From assembly GCA_934702355.1 (NCBI GenBank), contig CAKUXX010000007.1, positions 62,001-126,000 on the forward strand: 64,000 nt of DNA, read 5' to 3'. The notes under the pieces are model-generated. The model made no database searches. It was not told the origin of the DNA and worked only from the letters and a program-made list of their open reading frames with translations. Both the position numbers and the translations under genes were made by a program. This DNA comes from an uncultured Methanomassiliicoccales archaeon. GTDB lineage: Archaea > Thermoplasmatota > Thermoplasmata > Methanomassiliicoccales > Methanomethylophilaceae. Shown piece after piece: positions 42,092-50,755 of this stretch. Every line of letters begins with the position of its first letter. Positions within the stretch are counted from its first letter, which is position 1.

Positions 42092-43549
42092 ATGGACAAC
42101 AGGGACAAACTGATGGCGGTCACCGCATTGGGCTTATGCATGCTCATCAGCAGCCTGAGCTGGATGTACATGCGCTTCCCCCAGTTCATCATAATGTCCG
42201 AGACCGGTTCGGATCTCACGAGCTGGCTTCTCTCAGGATACATCATCGCCGAAGTGTCCATGGTCATCGTCGCGGGAACGCTCATCGACCGTCTCGGTCC
42301 AAGGAACGCGGTGCTTATCGGATGCACATTCTTCTTCGGAAGCTCCATGGGGCTCTGCCTGGCGGAGACCGTCGAGATGATGATCATGTTCCGCGTCATA
42401 CAGGGATGCGGAGCCGGATTCCTGTTCACCGTAGCGCTTGGATACATCCCGAAGGTGTATCCCAAGAGCAAGAGGCTGGACCCCCACAAGGTCATGACCC
42501 TGACATTCAGTCTCGGTTCCCTTTTCGGGACCGCCGTGGGATACTATTTCGGAGTCGACCTCGGCAACTGGAAAATACTCGTCCCGATCAACGCGTTCGT
42601 GGTACTGTTCTGCGGGATAATAGCTTACAAATCGCTGCCGGAGATGCCTAGGGAGTTCGTCAGGGATGTCCCCGGACTGATCCTCACGATAATCACCATC
42701 GCATCGCTGATGATCTACACCCAGATGGTCAACGACTCCTTCGAGCTGGTGAGCTATGAGAGTCTCGCATTCCTGGAGTTCTGCATACTTCTGATATTCC
42801 TGCTCGTCCACGTCGAGAGGAAGGCAAAGGATCCGATCATCCCCCACGGTATCGGCCGCAACCGCATAGGACTCCTCGCGGGGATGTTCCTCGCCGGATT
42901 CTGCGGTCTAGGTCTTCTGCAGTTCATCACTCTGTTCATGATGGTGACCTATGGAATCACTCTCTACGCAGCAAGCAAGATGCTCCTCTGCCTTGTCATG
43001 GGAGGTGTCGTTACATCGCTGATGGGGATGAAGATGGTCTATCCCATGGGGATCCGTCCGCTTCTCCTGACGGGATCGGTTGTTATCGCAATAGCATTCT
43101 TCGGAGCTTTCTTCCTGATGCCCCGCGGCCTTGCCGGAGCCGGGATCTCACTGTTCACGATGGGACTGGGATTCGGCCTGATCATCACAGAGATGCTCGT
43201 GAGCATACAGGCCGTCACGCCGGTGAAGCACGTCGGATCCGTCACGGGGATGCTCATGTCCGCCCGTTTCATTGGTATCATCCTAGGGATGGCCGTTTAC
43301 AAGGGGATAATCCACGGCTCCCTCGAGGGATTCGTCAGGGATGTCCAGGGCGACGCCGTGGCCGACATCGATCTTTGGGTGTTGGAGCACATGCACGAGT
43401 ACATCAACGATCTCGTGATGCTCTTCGAGGACACCGTGCGCGAATGCTGCATGGCAGCAGGCATAGCGGTCCTCTCCGTTCTGATCGTGTGCTACTTCAT
43501 GGTCGGGAGACAGGACCTCGACGCCCCGGAGTTCGTGGAAGAGGAATGA
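42092..43549 (+). CDS. MFS transporter, 14-helix DHA2 type
   Basis: A 485-aa major-facilitator protein with about 14 hydrophobic helices. The loop 2-3 motif is GTLIDRLGPRNAVLIG and the helix-5 region is FRVIQGCGAGFLFTVALG, both typical of drug:H+ antiporters of the DHA2 (EmrB-like) group. Met 42092 is preferred because a TATA box (cttattta, about 42059-42066) lies 26-30 nt upstream; GTG 42068 is inside that promoter. The stop codon directly abuts the stop of the convergent MMPL gene. Substrate unknown. Confidence 0.93.
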   Translation: MDNRDKLMAVTALGLCMLISSLSWMYMRFPQFIIMSETGSDLTSWLLSGYIIAEVSMVIVAGTLIDRLGPRNAVLIGCTFFFGSSMGLCLAETVEMMIMFRVIQGCGAGFLFTVALGYIPKVYPKSKRLDPHKVMTLTFSLGSLFGTAVGYYFGVDLGNWKILVPINAFVVLFCGIIAYKSLPEMPREFVRDVPGLILTIITIASLMIYTQMVNDSFELVSYESLAFLEFCILLIFLLVHVERKAKDPIIPHGIGRNRIGLLAGMFLAGFCGLGLLQFITLFMMVTYGITLYAASKMLLCLVMGGVVTSLMGMKMVYPMGIRPLLLTGSVVIAIAFFGAFFLMPRGLAGAGISLFTMGLGFGLIITEMLVSIQAVTPVKHVGSVTGMLMSARFIGIILGMAVYKGIIHGSLEGFVRDVQGDAVADIDLWVLEHMHEYINDLVMLFEDTVRECCMAAGIAVLSVLIVCYFMVGRQDLDAPEFVEEE

Positions 43550-46048
43550 TCAATCCCTGTTCTTTCTCCAGGAACCGCTGAAGAGCGTGGGCGAGACGAG
43601 GGTACGTATAACGAACGCATCGATCACTATGCATATCGCAAGCGAGAAACCGAGCTGCGATATCATCTGTATGGATGACGACGTCAAGGCGAGGAAGCAC
43701 ACCGTCAGGATGGATGCGGTGACCATGATAACCGGCTGCACCCTGAGGAGCATGTCCTTGGTGGCGGACCTCCTGTCGATGCGTCTGTCTGTGAGCCTGC
43801 GGACGTGACTGTCCTGTATCATGTCGAACCATATGCCTATGGATACGGCCATGACGATCATCGCCACCTGAACCGTCATCGAAACACTTCCCCAGATGGC
43901 AACGGTGGCGTATTCCATGACGAACATGGAGATCACGATGTTCATCACCGTCGTGACTATGGCTCTGAACGAGGACTTGAACGAGAATGTCACTATGAGC
44001 AGCGTCACTGCGAGTATTATCATGAGTATGGCGGACACGACGTTGAACCCGTTCTCCACCGACCCTATGACCTCGTGATACACCATCCCGGCCCCGGTCA
44101 TCCAGATGCCCTCCATCTGATCGTATTGGCCGGCAAGCGGGGCGAGTGCGTTGGAGACCGATTCAGTGGTCTCAAGGGATTCCTTGGACAGTGATGATTC
44201 ACATGTGATGTAGCTGACCATCAGATGCGTGACGACGACATCCCTGGCGCTGTTCATCTCGTATCCTATGAGTCCGAGAGCGCTGTTGATGGCATAGTCT
44301 ATCTCGGGACCGCGGGTGTCCACGATGTCCTGCGACGAGCATCCTACGAGTCTCAGTCCGGAAACGACCTTCTGATACGGCTGAACCGCCATGGGCTCCC
44401 TTTCACCCAATATCGCGGTGGCGTTGTCCAATATGAGATCGGGATCGTCGACACCTTCGCTCGCCTCGGACAGGACCGAGGCCCAATCGATGAGGGAATG
44501 CACGGTGGAGATGTTGTCCCCTCCGGCGGTGCGTATAGAATCCGTGATGGAGGACATCATTGCGAAGACGGAGTCGTCGTTCCATGCGACCGTCCCGAAG
44601 CCTTTGTCGCCCGTCGAGATGATGCCGATGGGATCTTTGAATCCCACGACGACGGAATACGGATAGAACATGCCGCCCTTCCCGTAGTCCTCCAATACTT
44701 CCAAACCGGCTTTGGACTCTCCTGTGGTTATGGAATCGGCCAGATCGTAAGGGGTCTTCTCCACGGGCCCGTTCTCGTCAACTAGGACAGCAGATCCGAC
44801 GGATGCGAGGATAACCACGGTCAGGATCGCAACGGCCTTGCCCCTGGACATGTGCGAAATCACCCTTGCAGATGATACGAAGAAGCTGCTGAAGCGGTTG
44901 TATATCCTCTGAACGGAGCCGAACCTGACCTTCTCGTCCGGAGTGGCGGTCCAGAACAGTTCGTTGCGTGTAACATGGATCAAAGATGCGGGAACTGTCA
45001 GGGATGCCATCATCAGCACCATGGATGCGACGGCCATGCACATCCCGAACCTCTGAAACGGACCGTCGGTCATGAAGGCGAGCACGAGACTCGACACCGT
45101 TATGCACACGACAGACGAGAACACTGCGCGTCCTGTCCTTAAGACGGTGTTGCGGAGGGCATCGTCCCTCGAATTCCCTGAGAGGAGCTCGTCGCGGTAA
45201 ACCGCTATAATGTACATGCAGTGGACGAAACCCATCATTATCACGGCGAACAGCACCAGAAGCCCGGGGATGAAGAACACCCCCGTCATCCTGGAGATGC
45301 CGAAAACCGTCGCCATCGACACTATTGAGACGAAAGACACGGAGATGAACGATATCGCGGAGGACATCGCCGATCCGAAGAACAGTCCCGACAGAACAAG
45401 GGTCATCAGGAAGACCAGTCCGATCATCACCATCAGGGCGCTCTCGGAGTCCGAGCCCATGTCGTACGTTATCGCGGATGCGCCGGTGAGATACGTGTCG
45501 AAGTGCCTGTCGGGCTCGTACAGATCGTACATGTAGCGGTCGGTGAGCTCCGCGACCTTGTCACGGAGCGCCTGCGTCTCTGCCACGATGTCGGAATCGC
45601 TGTGCGAGCTGTCGTAGAGGAATCCCATGAGGATCGCCCCTGCGTTCACGTCCCCGTAGGTGTCGAGGACCTTCAGCCCCCCGTCGACCAGGTCGAGCTT
45701 CTCGGCCCAATCCGAATCCATGAGGAATCCCGACCTCAGATAGTCCGTATAAGGCTTCAGGGAGACGTCCTCGTCGCCCTGCAGCTGCCTGTACCCGTCG
45801 CGGTCCCTGTAATCTATCACAAGGAGCGGCATGCGGGACACGTCGACCTCCGGGCCGTCGAAGTACTGCGTTATCATCCTGTCAGCGACCGAGGACTCGC
45901 TGTCCTCGCCGGTTATGTCGTGGATCCCGTAGCCCATGCTGTCGAAGGCCTTGACCGCGGGCGGGATGAGCACCAGCACTGCCACTATCCAGACAGCGAG
46001 GATGATCTTGCCGTGACGGTCTATAGAATCTGCGAGGCCCTCTAGCAT
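43550..46048 (-). CDS. MMPL/RND-family membrane exporter
   Basis: An 832-aa protein with two copies of the RND membrane unit: an N-terminal helix, an extracytoplasmic loop (about 40-195), helices around 200-360, a second loop (about 440-650) and helices around 655-825. Motifs such as GIWFDMIQDSHVRR in the second half match MMPL/hydrophobe exporters, which move lipids or hydrophobic compounds with proton drive. AGGAGGG lies directly before the ATG, and a TATA-like gataaatac at about 46068-46076. Divergent from the 46134 gene. It may serve envelope lipid traffic. Confidence 0.9.
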   Translation of the reverse strand: MLEGLADSIDRHGKIILAVWIVAVLVLIPPAVKAFDSMGYGIHDITGEDSESSVADRMITQYFDGPEVDVSRMPLLVIDYRDRDGYRQLQGDEDVSLKPYTDYLRSGFLMDSDWAEKLDLVDGGLKVLDTYGDVNAGAILMGFLYDSSHSDSDIVAETQALRDKVAELTDRYMYDLYEPDRHFDTYLTGASAITYDMGSDSESALMVMIGLVFLMTLVLSGLFFGSAMSSAISFISVSFVSIVSMATVFGISRMTGVFFIPGLLVLFAVIMMGFVHCMYIIAVYRDELLSGNSRDDALRNTVLRTGRAVFSSVVCITVSSLVLAFMTDGPFQRFGMCMAVASMVLMMASLTVPASLIHVTRNELFWTATPDEKVRFGSVQRIYNRFSSFFVSSARVISHMSRGKAVAILTVVILASVGSAVLVDENGPVEKTPYDLADSITTGESKAGLEVLEDYGKGGMFYPYSVVVGFKDPIGIISTGDKGFGTVAWNDDSVFAMMSSITDSIRTAGGDNISTVHSLIDWASVLSEASEGVDDPDLILDNATAILGEREPMAVQPYQKVVSGLRLVGCSSQDIVDTRGPEIDYAINSALGLIGYEMNSARDVVVTHLMVSYITCESSLSKESLETTESVSNALAPLAGQYDQMEGIWMTGAGMVYHEVIGSVENGFNVVSAILMIILAVTLLIVTFSFKSSFRAIVTTVMNIVISMFVMEYATVAIWGSVSMTVQVAMIVMAVSIGIWFDMIQDSHVRRLTDRRIDRRSATKDMLLRVQPVIMVTASILTVCFLALTSSSIQMISQLGFSLAICIVIDAFVIRTLVSPTLFSGSWRKNRD

Positions 46049-46133
46049 CCCTCCTGGATTGTCCGACGCGTATTTATCATCATTTCAGCGGCGTCTCGTC
46101 AGCATTATATGCTCCCAGGTCATCGCATCGCCG

Positions 46134-46625
46134 ATGCCCTCCAAGAAGCTGGTCATAATAGTCGTCGCGGCGCTGCTGTCCGTGGGTGTGGGATTCCTCG
46201 TCACCTACGGCTATGTGCACAAGGGCCCCGACGGATACTACGACTACGACCTGGAGTACGCCGATTCGTTCACTTCCGAGCAGGGTGTGGAAGTGTTACC
46301 ATCCGCAGGCAAGACCTTTGTGATAGCGGACATCGTCCTCAAGAACGAGTCCTTCGAACCGGGCATAAACACCAATCCTCTGATCCTCGCATGGAGGCTC
46401 ACCTTGGACCACATGAAGTTCGAGATCGACAGCATCCACACGTTCTCCCATCCGGATTTCATATCCATGATACTCAAAGAGGGAAGGACCTGGGGGTACA
46501 CGGTGGTCTTCGAAGTCCCCACTGAATGCGTCGGGAAGAAGGATGCGAGCATCGACTTCGTCTATTCCGCTCTGGGCGACAAGCCCAACATACAGTTCGA
46601 CGGCGAGCTGAGGCTCAGGTCCTGA
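46134..46625 (+). CDS. Membrane-anchored DUF4352-like extracytoplasmic protein
   Basis: A 163-aa protein with one N-terminal signal/anchor helix (KLVIIVVAALLSVGVGFLVTY, residues 5-25) and a beta-sandwich domain (EVLPSAGKTFVIADIVLKNE, then GYTVVFEVPTE) resembling the telokin-like DUF4352 immunoprotective/adhesion domains. No lipobox Cys. Met 46134 is chosen: a TATA box (attatatg, about 46104-46111) lies ~27 nt upstream, and the frame from 46059 adds non-conserved residues. It may work with the divergent MMPL exporter. The domain call is tentative. Confidence 0.72.
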   Translation: MPSKKLVIIVVAALLSVGVGFLVTYGYVHKGPDGYYDYDLEYADSFTSEQGVEVLPSAGKTFVIADIVLKNESFEPGINTNPLILAWRLTLDHMKFEIDSIHTFSHPDFISMILKEGRTWGYTVVFEVPTECVGKKDASIDFVYSALGDKPNIQFDGELRLRS

Positions 46626-46667
46626 ACCATTTGAAAACTCTATATATAGGCCGTATCTGCACGTCTT

Positions 46668-47861
46668 ATGACTGATGCGGCTGCGGGGCGCAGGAACGGC
46701 CCCGGTGTGATGATATCCCTTCTGACATGCTCCATGCTGATCCTCATGGGTGGAGCTGCCGTTGCACCCGGGCTTCCGGGCATAGAGGCGCGCTTCCCGG
46801 ACAGTTCGGAACTTGTCTCGTTCATCATCACGCTGCCCAATCTCGCCGTGGCCGCAGTGGGATTCCTGATGGGTGTCTTGTGCGACAGGATGGGAAAGCG
46901 CAAGCTGCTCATCGCTTCGCTCCTGGTGTTCACCGTCACCGGTGCGGGATCGTACTTCCTGGACAACATCTATGCGATCCTCGTGCTCCGCTTCCTCCTG
47001 GGATTCGGTATAGCCGGTATCATCTGCACCGTGACCTCGCTCATCGGATGCTACTACTCCGGAGCGGAGAGGGTGAGGATGCTCGGACTCCAGTCCGCAT
47101 CGATGGGGGTCGGAGTGCTTCTCCTCGAGCTTCTCGGAGGCATACTGGCGGAAGTGGGATGGAACACCCCGTTCCTCGTGTACTTCATCGCGGTGCCGCT
47201 CCTGATAATGGTCCTCATCTTCATCCGCGAACCGGAGATATCTCCGGAACGGACCTCGGACGGAGGGACAGATGACGGAAGCGACATGAAGGTCATCGCG
47301 GGCTGCTACATGTCGATATTCGTCGGTATGATGCTCCTCTTCCTGATCCCCACCAAGATGCCGTCGTTCATGGAGACGACCATGGGCGTGTCCTCGACGC
47401 TGATGGGACTGTTCCTGGGATTCCACGGGATAAGCAATGCGATCTTCTCGTGTCTGCACAGCAGGATCGCGGGACGCATATCTTCGATGAGGCTAGTGTC
47501 CATCGCATTCCTCCTGCTTGCGGTGTCTCTGTTCCTTCCGATGGTCATCGGAAGCAACGTCCCCGTGTGCCTTGTCACCCTGATAGTCTCCGGGATCGCA
47601 GTGGGTGTGATGATCCCGTCGATAGTGAACTCGATAGTCTCCGCTTCGACGGAACACAACCGCGGCAAGATGATGGGGATATACGCTGTCGCCCTCAACC
47701 TCGGACAGTTCACCGTCTCCCTGATCACCATACCGATCTTCGGCTACGTCGGAGAATCCTATCCGGAGATGTTCTCGATCTTCGCGGTCCTGGCGCTCGT
47801 GATGTCGCTGTCGGTCATGCTGATCTTCGGACGCGGGAAGAGCGTCGCAAAGGCTGTCTGA
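46668..47861 (+). CDS. MFS transporter, 12-helix
   Basis: A 397-aa major-facilitator permease with 12 hydrophobic helices and loop 2-3 motif GVLCDRMGKRKLLIAS, similar to the DHA1/CynX-type drug or metabolite transporters. A long charged central loop (PERTSDGGTDDGSD) separates the two halves. A TATA box (tatatata, about 46639-46646) lies 22-29 nt before the ATG, so the mRNA is likely leaderless. Substrate unknown. Confidence 0.92.
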   Translation: MTDAAAGRRNGPGVMISLLTCSMLILMGGAAVAPGLPGIEARFPDSSELVSFIITLPNLAVAAVGFLMGVLCDRMGKRKLLIASLLVFTVTGAGSYFLDNIYAILVLRFLLGFGIAGIICTVTSLIGCYYSGAERVRMLGLQSASMGVGVLLLELLGGILAEVGWNTPFLVYFIAVPLLIMVLIFIREPEISPERTSDGGTDDGSDMKVIAGCYMSIFVGMMLLFLIPTKMPSFMETTMGVSSTLMGLFLGFHGISNAIFSCLHSRIAGRISSMRLVSIAFLLLAVSLFLPMVIGSNVPVCLVTLIVSGIAVGVMIPSIVNSIVSASTEHNRGKMMGIYAVALNLGQFTVSLITIPIFGYVGESYPEMFSIFAVLALVMSLSVMLIFGRGKSVAKAV

Positions 47862-47923
47862 AGGGTATTTCGAGGACTGCTAAGGTTTTATCAAGCAACC
47901 CCCTACTGACATTAGCGTGAATA

Positions 47924-47962
47924 CTGTATATATCCAATATACACAGTTATATACAGGTACGA
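47924..47962. promoter_or_regulatory. Operator/promoter of the GntR-ABC cassette
   Basis: An inverted repeat CTGTATAT/ATATACACAG (47924-47946) is followed by a further tatatacag half-site at about 47949-47957. The AT-rich core also supplies the TATA box. Position and symmetry fit autoregulation by the YtrA-type repressor encoded at 47987. Confidence 0.55.
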
Positions 47963-47986
47963 CCTATCATCGTCAAAGAGGGAATA

Positions 47987-48361
47987 ATGGAGATCATAAT
48001 CAGCAACTCGAGCGGAAAGCCCATCTACGAGCAGATAACGGAGCAGATCAGAGCACAGATCATCGACGGACGCCTCAAGGCAGGGGATCCTCTGCCTTCC
48101 ATGCGCGTACTTGCACAGAATCTCAAGATAAGCGTCATAACCACCAAAAGGGCCTACAACGATCTTGAGGCGGAGGGATTCGTCGAGACGGTCGCCGGAA
48201 AGGGATGCTACGTTTCCGCCAGGGACCCGGGCATACTGCGCGAAGCGAACCTCAGGATGGCCGAAAGGCACATCCAGGATGCGATAGCCGTCGCCAAACG
48301 CAGCGGGATCGGCAAAGAGGAGCTGAAGGATATGGTCGAGATATTCTACGAAGGCGATTGA
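47987..48361 (+). CDS. GntR-family (YtrA type) regulator
   Basis: A 124-aa protein: an N-terminal winged helix (IYEQITEQIRAQIIDG, LPSMRVLAQNLKISVITTKRAYNDLEAEGFV) with only a short helical C-terminus, as in the YtrA subgroup, which lacks a large effector domain. YtrA regulators control adjacent ABC transporter genes, and here the ATPase gene starts directly after the stop. A palindromic TGTATAT operator overlaps its promoter. Confidence 0.93.
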   Translation: MEIIISNSSGKPIYEQITEQIRAQIIDGRLKAGDPLPSMRVLAQNLKISVITTKRAYNDLEAEGFVETVAGKGCYVSARDPGILREANLRMAERHIQDAIAVAKRSGIGKEELKDMVEIFYEGD

Positions 48362-49204
48362 ATGTCTGATTCTATCGAGATAAGAGGCCTATGCAAATCA
48401 TTCCCCGGGTTCGAATTGGGGAGCATCGACCTGGACCTGCCCAAGGGCAGCATAACCGGCCTTGTCGGGAACAACGGTGCCGGGAAGACCACACTCATAA
48501 AGTGCATAACGGGCGCGGTGACACCCGACTCGGGCACCATCACGTTCCCCGACGATGACATGAGGAAGCGCATCGCCGTCGTCTTCAGCGACTGCCACCT
48601 GCCCCGTGAGCTCACCGGCGGGCAGATGTCCGCGGTCATGTCGGGCATATGCGGTCATTGGGACGATGCCGCATTCTCCTCCGCCATGGAGAGGTTCGGC
48701 ATACCCATGGACAAGAAGATCAAGACCATGTCGACCGGTATGCAGAAGAGGATCCAGATATCCGTAGCATCCGCACAGGATGCAGAACTGATCATCCTCG
48801 ACGAACCCACCTCCGGACTGGACCCTGCGGCAAGGGATGAGTTCCTGGACGATGTGCTCGGATACATACAGGACGAGGGACGCATCGTGCTGATGTCGTC
48901 GCACATCACCGGCGACCTGGAGAAGATAGCGGATTACATCGCATTCATCCATGACGGGAAGCTGGAGATATCCGGGATCAAGGATGACATCCTGGAGAGG
49001 TACGGCATCCTCAGATGCGGGAACGACGCGGACCTCCGGCGCATCGGAGGCGACAGCATAGTTGCCGTCAGAAGGAACGACTTCGGCGTTGACGCCCTGA
49101 TAGACGACCGCGCCTGCATCAGAGAGGCGTACCCGGAGGCCGTGGTGGACCCCGCTTCGCTGGATGACATCCTCATCTTCACCATCAGGGGGGAGCGCAT
49201 ATGA
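48362..49204 (+). CDS. ABC transporter ATPase of the GntR cassette
   Basis: A 280-aa ABC ATPase with Walker A GNNGAGKTT, signature MSTGMQKR (degenerate, in place of LSGGQ), Walker B LIILDEPTSGLDP and switch His in SSHITGDL. This form is typical of YtrB-like ABC-2 exporters regulated by GntR/YtrA proteins, often induced by cell-envelope stress or peptide antibiotics. It overlaps the permease gene by 4 nt and follows the regulator without a gap. Confidence 0.93.
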   Translation: MSDSIEIRGLCKSFPGFELGSIDLDLPKGSITGLVGNNGAGKTTLIKCITGAVTPDSGTITFPDDDMRKRIAVVFSDCHLPRELTGGQMSAVMSGICGHWDDAAFSSAMERFGIPMDKKIKTMSTGMQKRIQISVASAQDAELIILDEPTSGLDPAARDEFLDDVLGYIQDEGRIVLMSSHITGDLEKIADYIAFIHDGKLEISGIKDDILERYGILRCGNDADLRRIGGDSIVAVRRNDFGVDALIDDRACIREAYPEAVVDPASLDDILIFTIRGERI

Positions 49205-49809
49205 ACGGACTGATCCTAAAGGACCTGCTGAACCTCAGATCCACCATCGTGTCCATGGTCGTGATAAGCATAATCTTCAGTGCGATATTCGAAAGCAGCT
49301 CCCTGATCTTCCCTGCCATGATCATGGCATGCATGGTCGGGACATCGTTCACATACGACCGCATGGCGGATTGGGACGTCTATGCAGTATCGATCGGTGT
49401 CGACCGCAGGAAGATCGTCCGCTCGAAGTTCGTCCTGGCGTTAATGCTGCTGTCGGTCGGAACAATCATAGGGATACTGCTCTCAGTCTGCTGCCATGCC
49501 TTGAGAGGAACCGGGACCGACGTCGGATGGCTTGCGGACAACATCATGTTCGCCGTCGGTGCGGGACTGATAACGTGCGCCGTCTCCTGTACCGCCAACT
49601 TTGCCGTGGCACCAGAGAAGGTCGCGGCCGTGAGCAGCATGATATCCGCCCTGTTCATCGCAGTCACCATCTCGCTGTCGACGATCATCGGGTACAATGA
49701 AGTGTCCATACCGGAGATCATCCCGTATCTGGTCCTGGCGATAGGGTTTGTGACCTTGGTGTCGGGATACACCGCATCCAAGAGGATATTCCTGAAAAAG
49801 GACCTCTGA
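49201..49809 (+). CDS. ABC-2-type permease of the GntR cassette
   Basis: A 202-aa membrane protein with six hydrophobic helices (for example IVSMVVISIIFSAIFES; FVLALMLLSVGTIIGILLSV; VAAVSSMISALFIAVTISL). It starts inside the ATPase stop (ATGA) and is the membrane partner of that ATPase. Weakly conserved family; substrate unknown. A nested inverted repeat follows about 50 nt downstream and may end the transcript. Confidence 0.88.
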   Translation: MNGLILKDLLNLRSTIVSMVVISIIFSAIFESSSLIFPAMIMACMVGTSFTYDRMADWDVYAVSIGVDRRKIVRSKFVLALMLLSVGTIIGILLSVCCHALRGTGTDVGWLADNIMFAVGAGLITCAVSCTANFAVAPEKVAAVSSMISALFIAVTISLSTIIGYNEVSIPEIIPYLVLAIGFVTLVSGYTASKRIFLKKDL

Positions 49810-49857
49810 TGAATGGGTATCCCCGACGAACCATATTCGGTCCCTTCGATCGTAACA

Positions 49858-49912
49858 CCGCGGGAGGCTCCGCATTCCGCATACGGATGTCCTGCCCGCG
49901 GACATTTCATTT
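49858..49912 (+). terminator. Nested inverted repeat after the GntR-ABC cassette
   Basis: Outer arms CCGCGGG (49858-49864) and CCCGCGG (49895-49901) enclose an inner TCCG-CATA-CGGA hairpin. A T-rich tail (catttcattttt) follows. It may be a terminator or a small structured RNA. Confidence 0.4.
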
Positions 49913-50050
49913 TTAAACACGCTTCTGGGCCCTTCGTGATTCGTCTTCCTATTTGGAACGCATTGTCATCAGGGAAATCTCAATGACTGTCCCGAAGCGT
50001 TGAATGCCGTCGACCATCTCATCACAGAACTCCGTGAAGATCTCAGAATG
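49913..50050. other. Intergenic region before the nucleotidyltransferase
   Basis: No gene seen. A short stretch between the nested repeat and the 3' end of the convergent nucleotidyltransferase gene. Confidence 0.4.
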
Positions 50051-50356
50051 TCACGACTCGTAGAGGAGCCTCATGTCCTTGGATATGGATCTGCTGAAGT
50101 CCTCACGAAGAGACCCTTCGCACACGATGTCGATCCTCGCTCCGAGTGCTTCCTCCAGCTTTCCGTAGAACCCGCCCATCTTGAACAGACCCATGCTCTC
50201 CGGGGTCTTGACACAGAAATCATAGTCACTGTCAGGGCGGTTGTCACCGCGGGCCCTGGAGCCGATGAGGTACACCCGGAGTATCCCGTACTCGGCGGCG
50301 ATGGCCCCGACTATCCGACAGAGCTCCTCGAACGTGTACTCCTTCGCCTCAGCCAT
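50051..50356 (-). CDS. Minimal nucleotidyltransferase (MNT/MazT-like), copy 1
   Basis: A 101-aa Pol-beta-type nucleotidyltransferase with the motif GSRARGDNRPDSDYDF (residues 32-47) and a third acidic residue in ARIDIVCEG. MNT proteins usually pair with a HEPN RNase, which they adenylylate as an antitoxin. No HEPN gene is adjacent here. A gap-free paralogue, about 60% identical by eye, lies at 59122. Cytosolic, solitary, between the GntR cassette and tRNA-Arg. Confidence 0.9.
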   Translation of the reverse strand: MAEAKEYTFEELCRIVGAIAAEYGILRVYLIGSRARGDNRPDSDYDFCVKTPESMGLFKMGGFYGKLEEALGARIDIVCEGSLREDFSRSISKDMRLLYES

Positions 50357-50462
50357 AGTTGTTGAAAGGCGTTACATTATATGAACAAGGCTCGAACAAC
50401 CTGTGGAATGGACAGCAAACATGTCAATGAGGCATGGATCCGAAGCAAGAGTGAATAAAAAT

Positions 50463-50540
50463 TGGCGAACAGGAGGGGATTCGAACCCCCGGCCTGCAGC
50501 TTAGGAGGCTGCTGCCATATCCAGACTAGGCCACCTGTCC
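50463..50540 (-). tRNA. tRNA-Arg (anticodon CCT), CCA encoded
   Basis: The cloverleaf folds on the minus strand: acceptor GGACAGG/CCTGTTC with one G-T pair, anticodon stem GCAGC/GCTGC with loop CTCCTAA (anticodon CCT, Arg AGG codons), and T arm GGGGG-TTCGAAT-CCCCT. Discriminator G at 50466, and the CCA end is encoded (50463-50465). A TATA box (tttatatg, about 50563-50572) lies upstream on the same strand. Confidence 0.95.
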
Positions 50541-50755
50541 GTCGAATCAGAGCATTGACATCCAACATATAAAGATTGCTATTAGAATCCAAGTCCTGGG
50601 TTGTCGGAAAACCTTCCAAGACATTGTCCCCGGCACCGGCATCCGTTCCGATCCACGATCATACGTCATATCCAAAGCACACAGAGATTACGTTCATTCT
50701 GTAATCAACGAAATCAATTAATGAGCGTTCACCATCGTTCATCCAGTGAAGAGCC
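50541..50755. other. Spacer between tRNA-Arg and the CARF regulator
   Basis: 215 bases. Contains the tRNA promoter and an AT-rich aatcaattaatg at about 50710-50722 that may be the promoter of the CARF gene. No protein gene seen. Confidence 0.5.

Noticed and set aside
50051..50356. Complete HEPN-MNT toxin-antitoxin pair
   Set aside because: The MNT is clear, but neither neighbour encodes a HEPN helix bundle with the R-x4-6-H motif.
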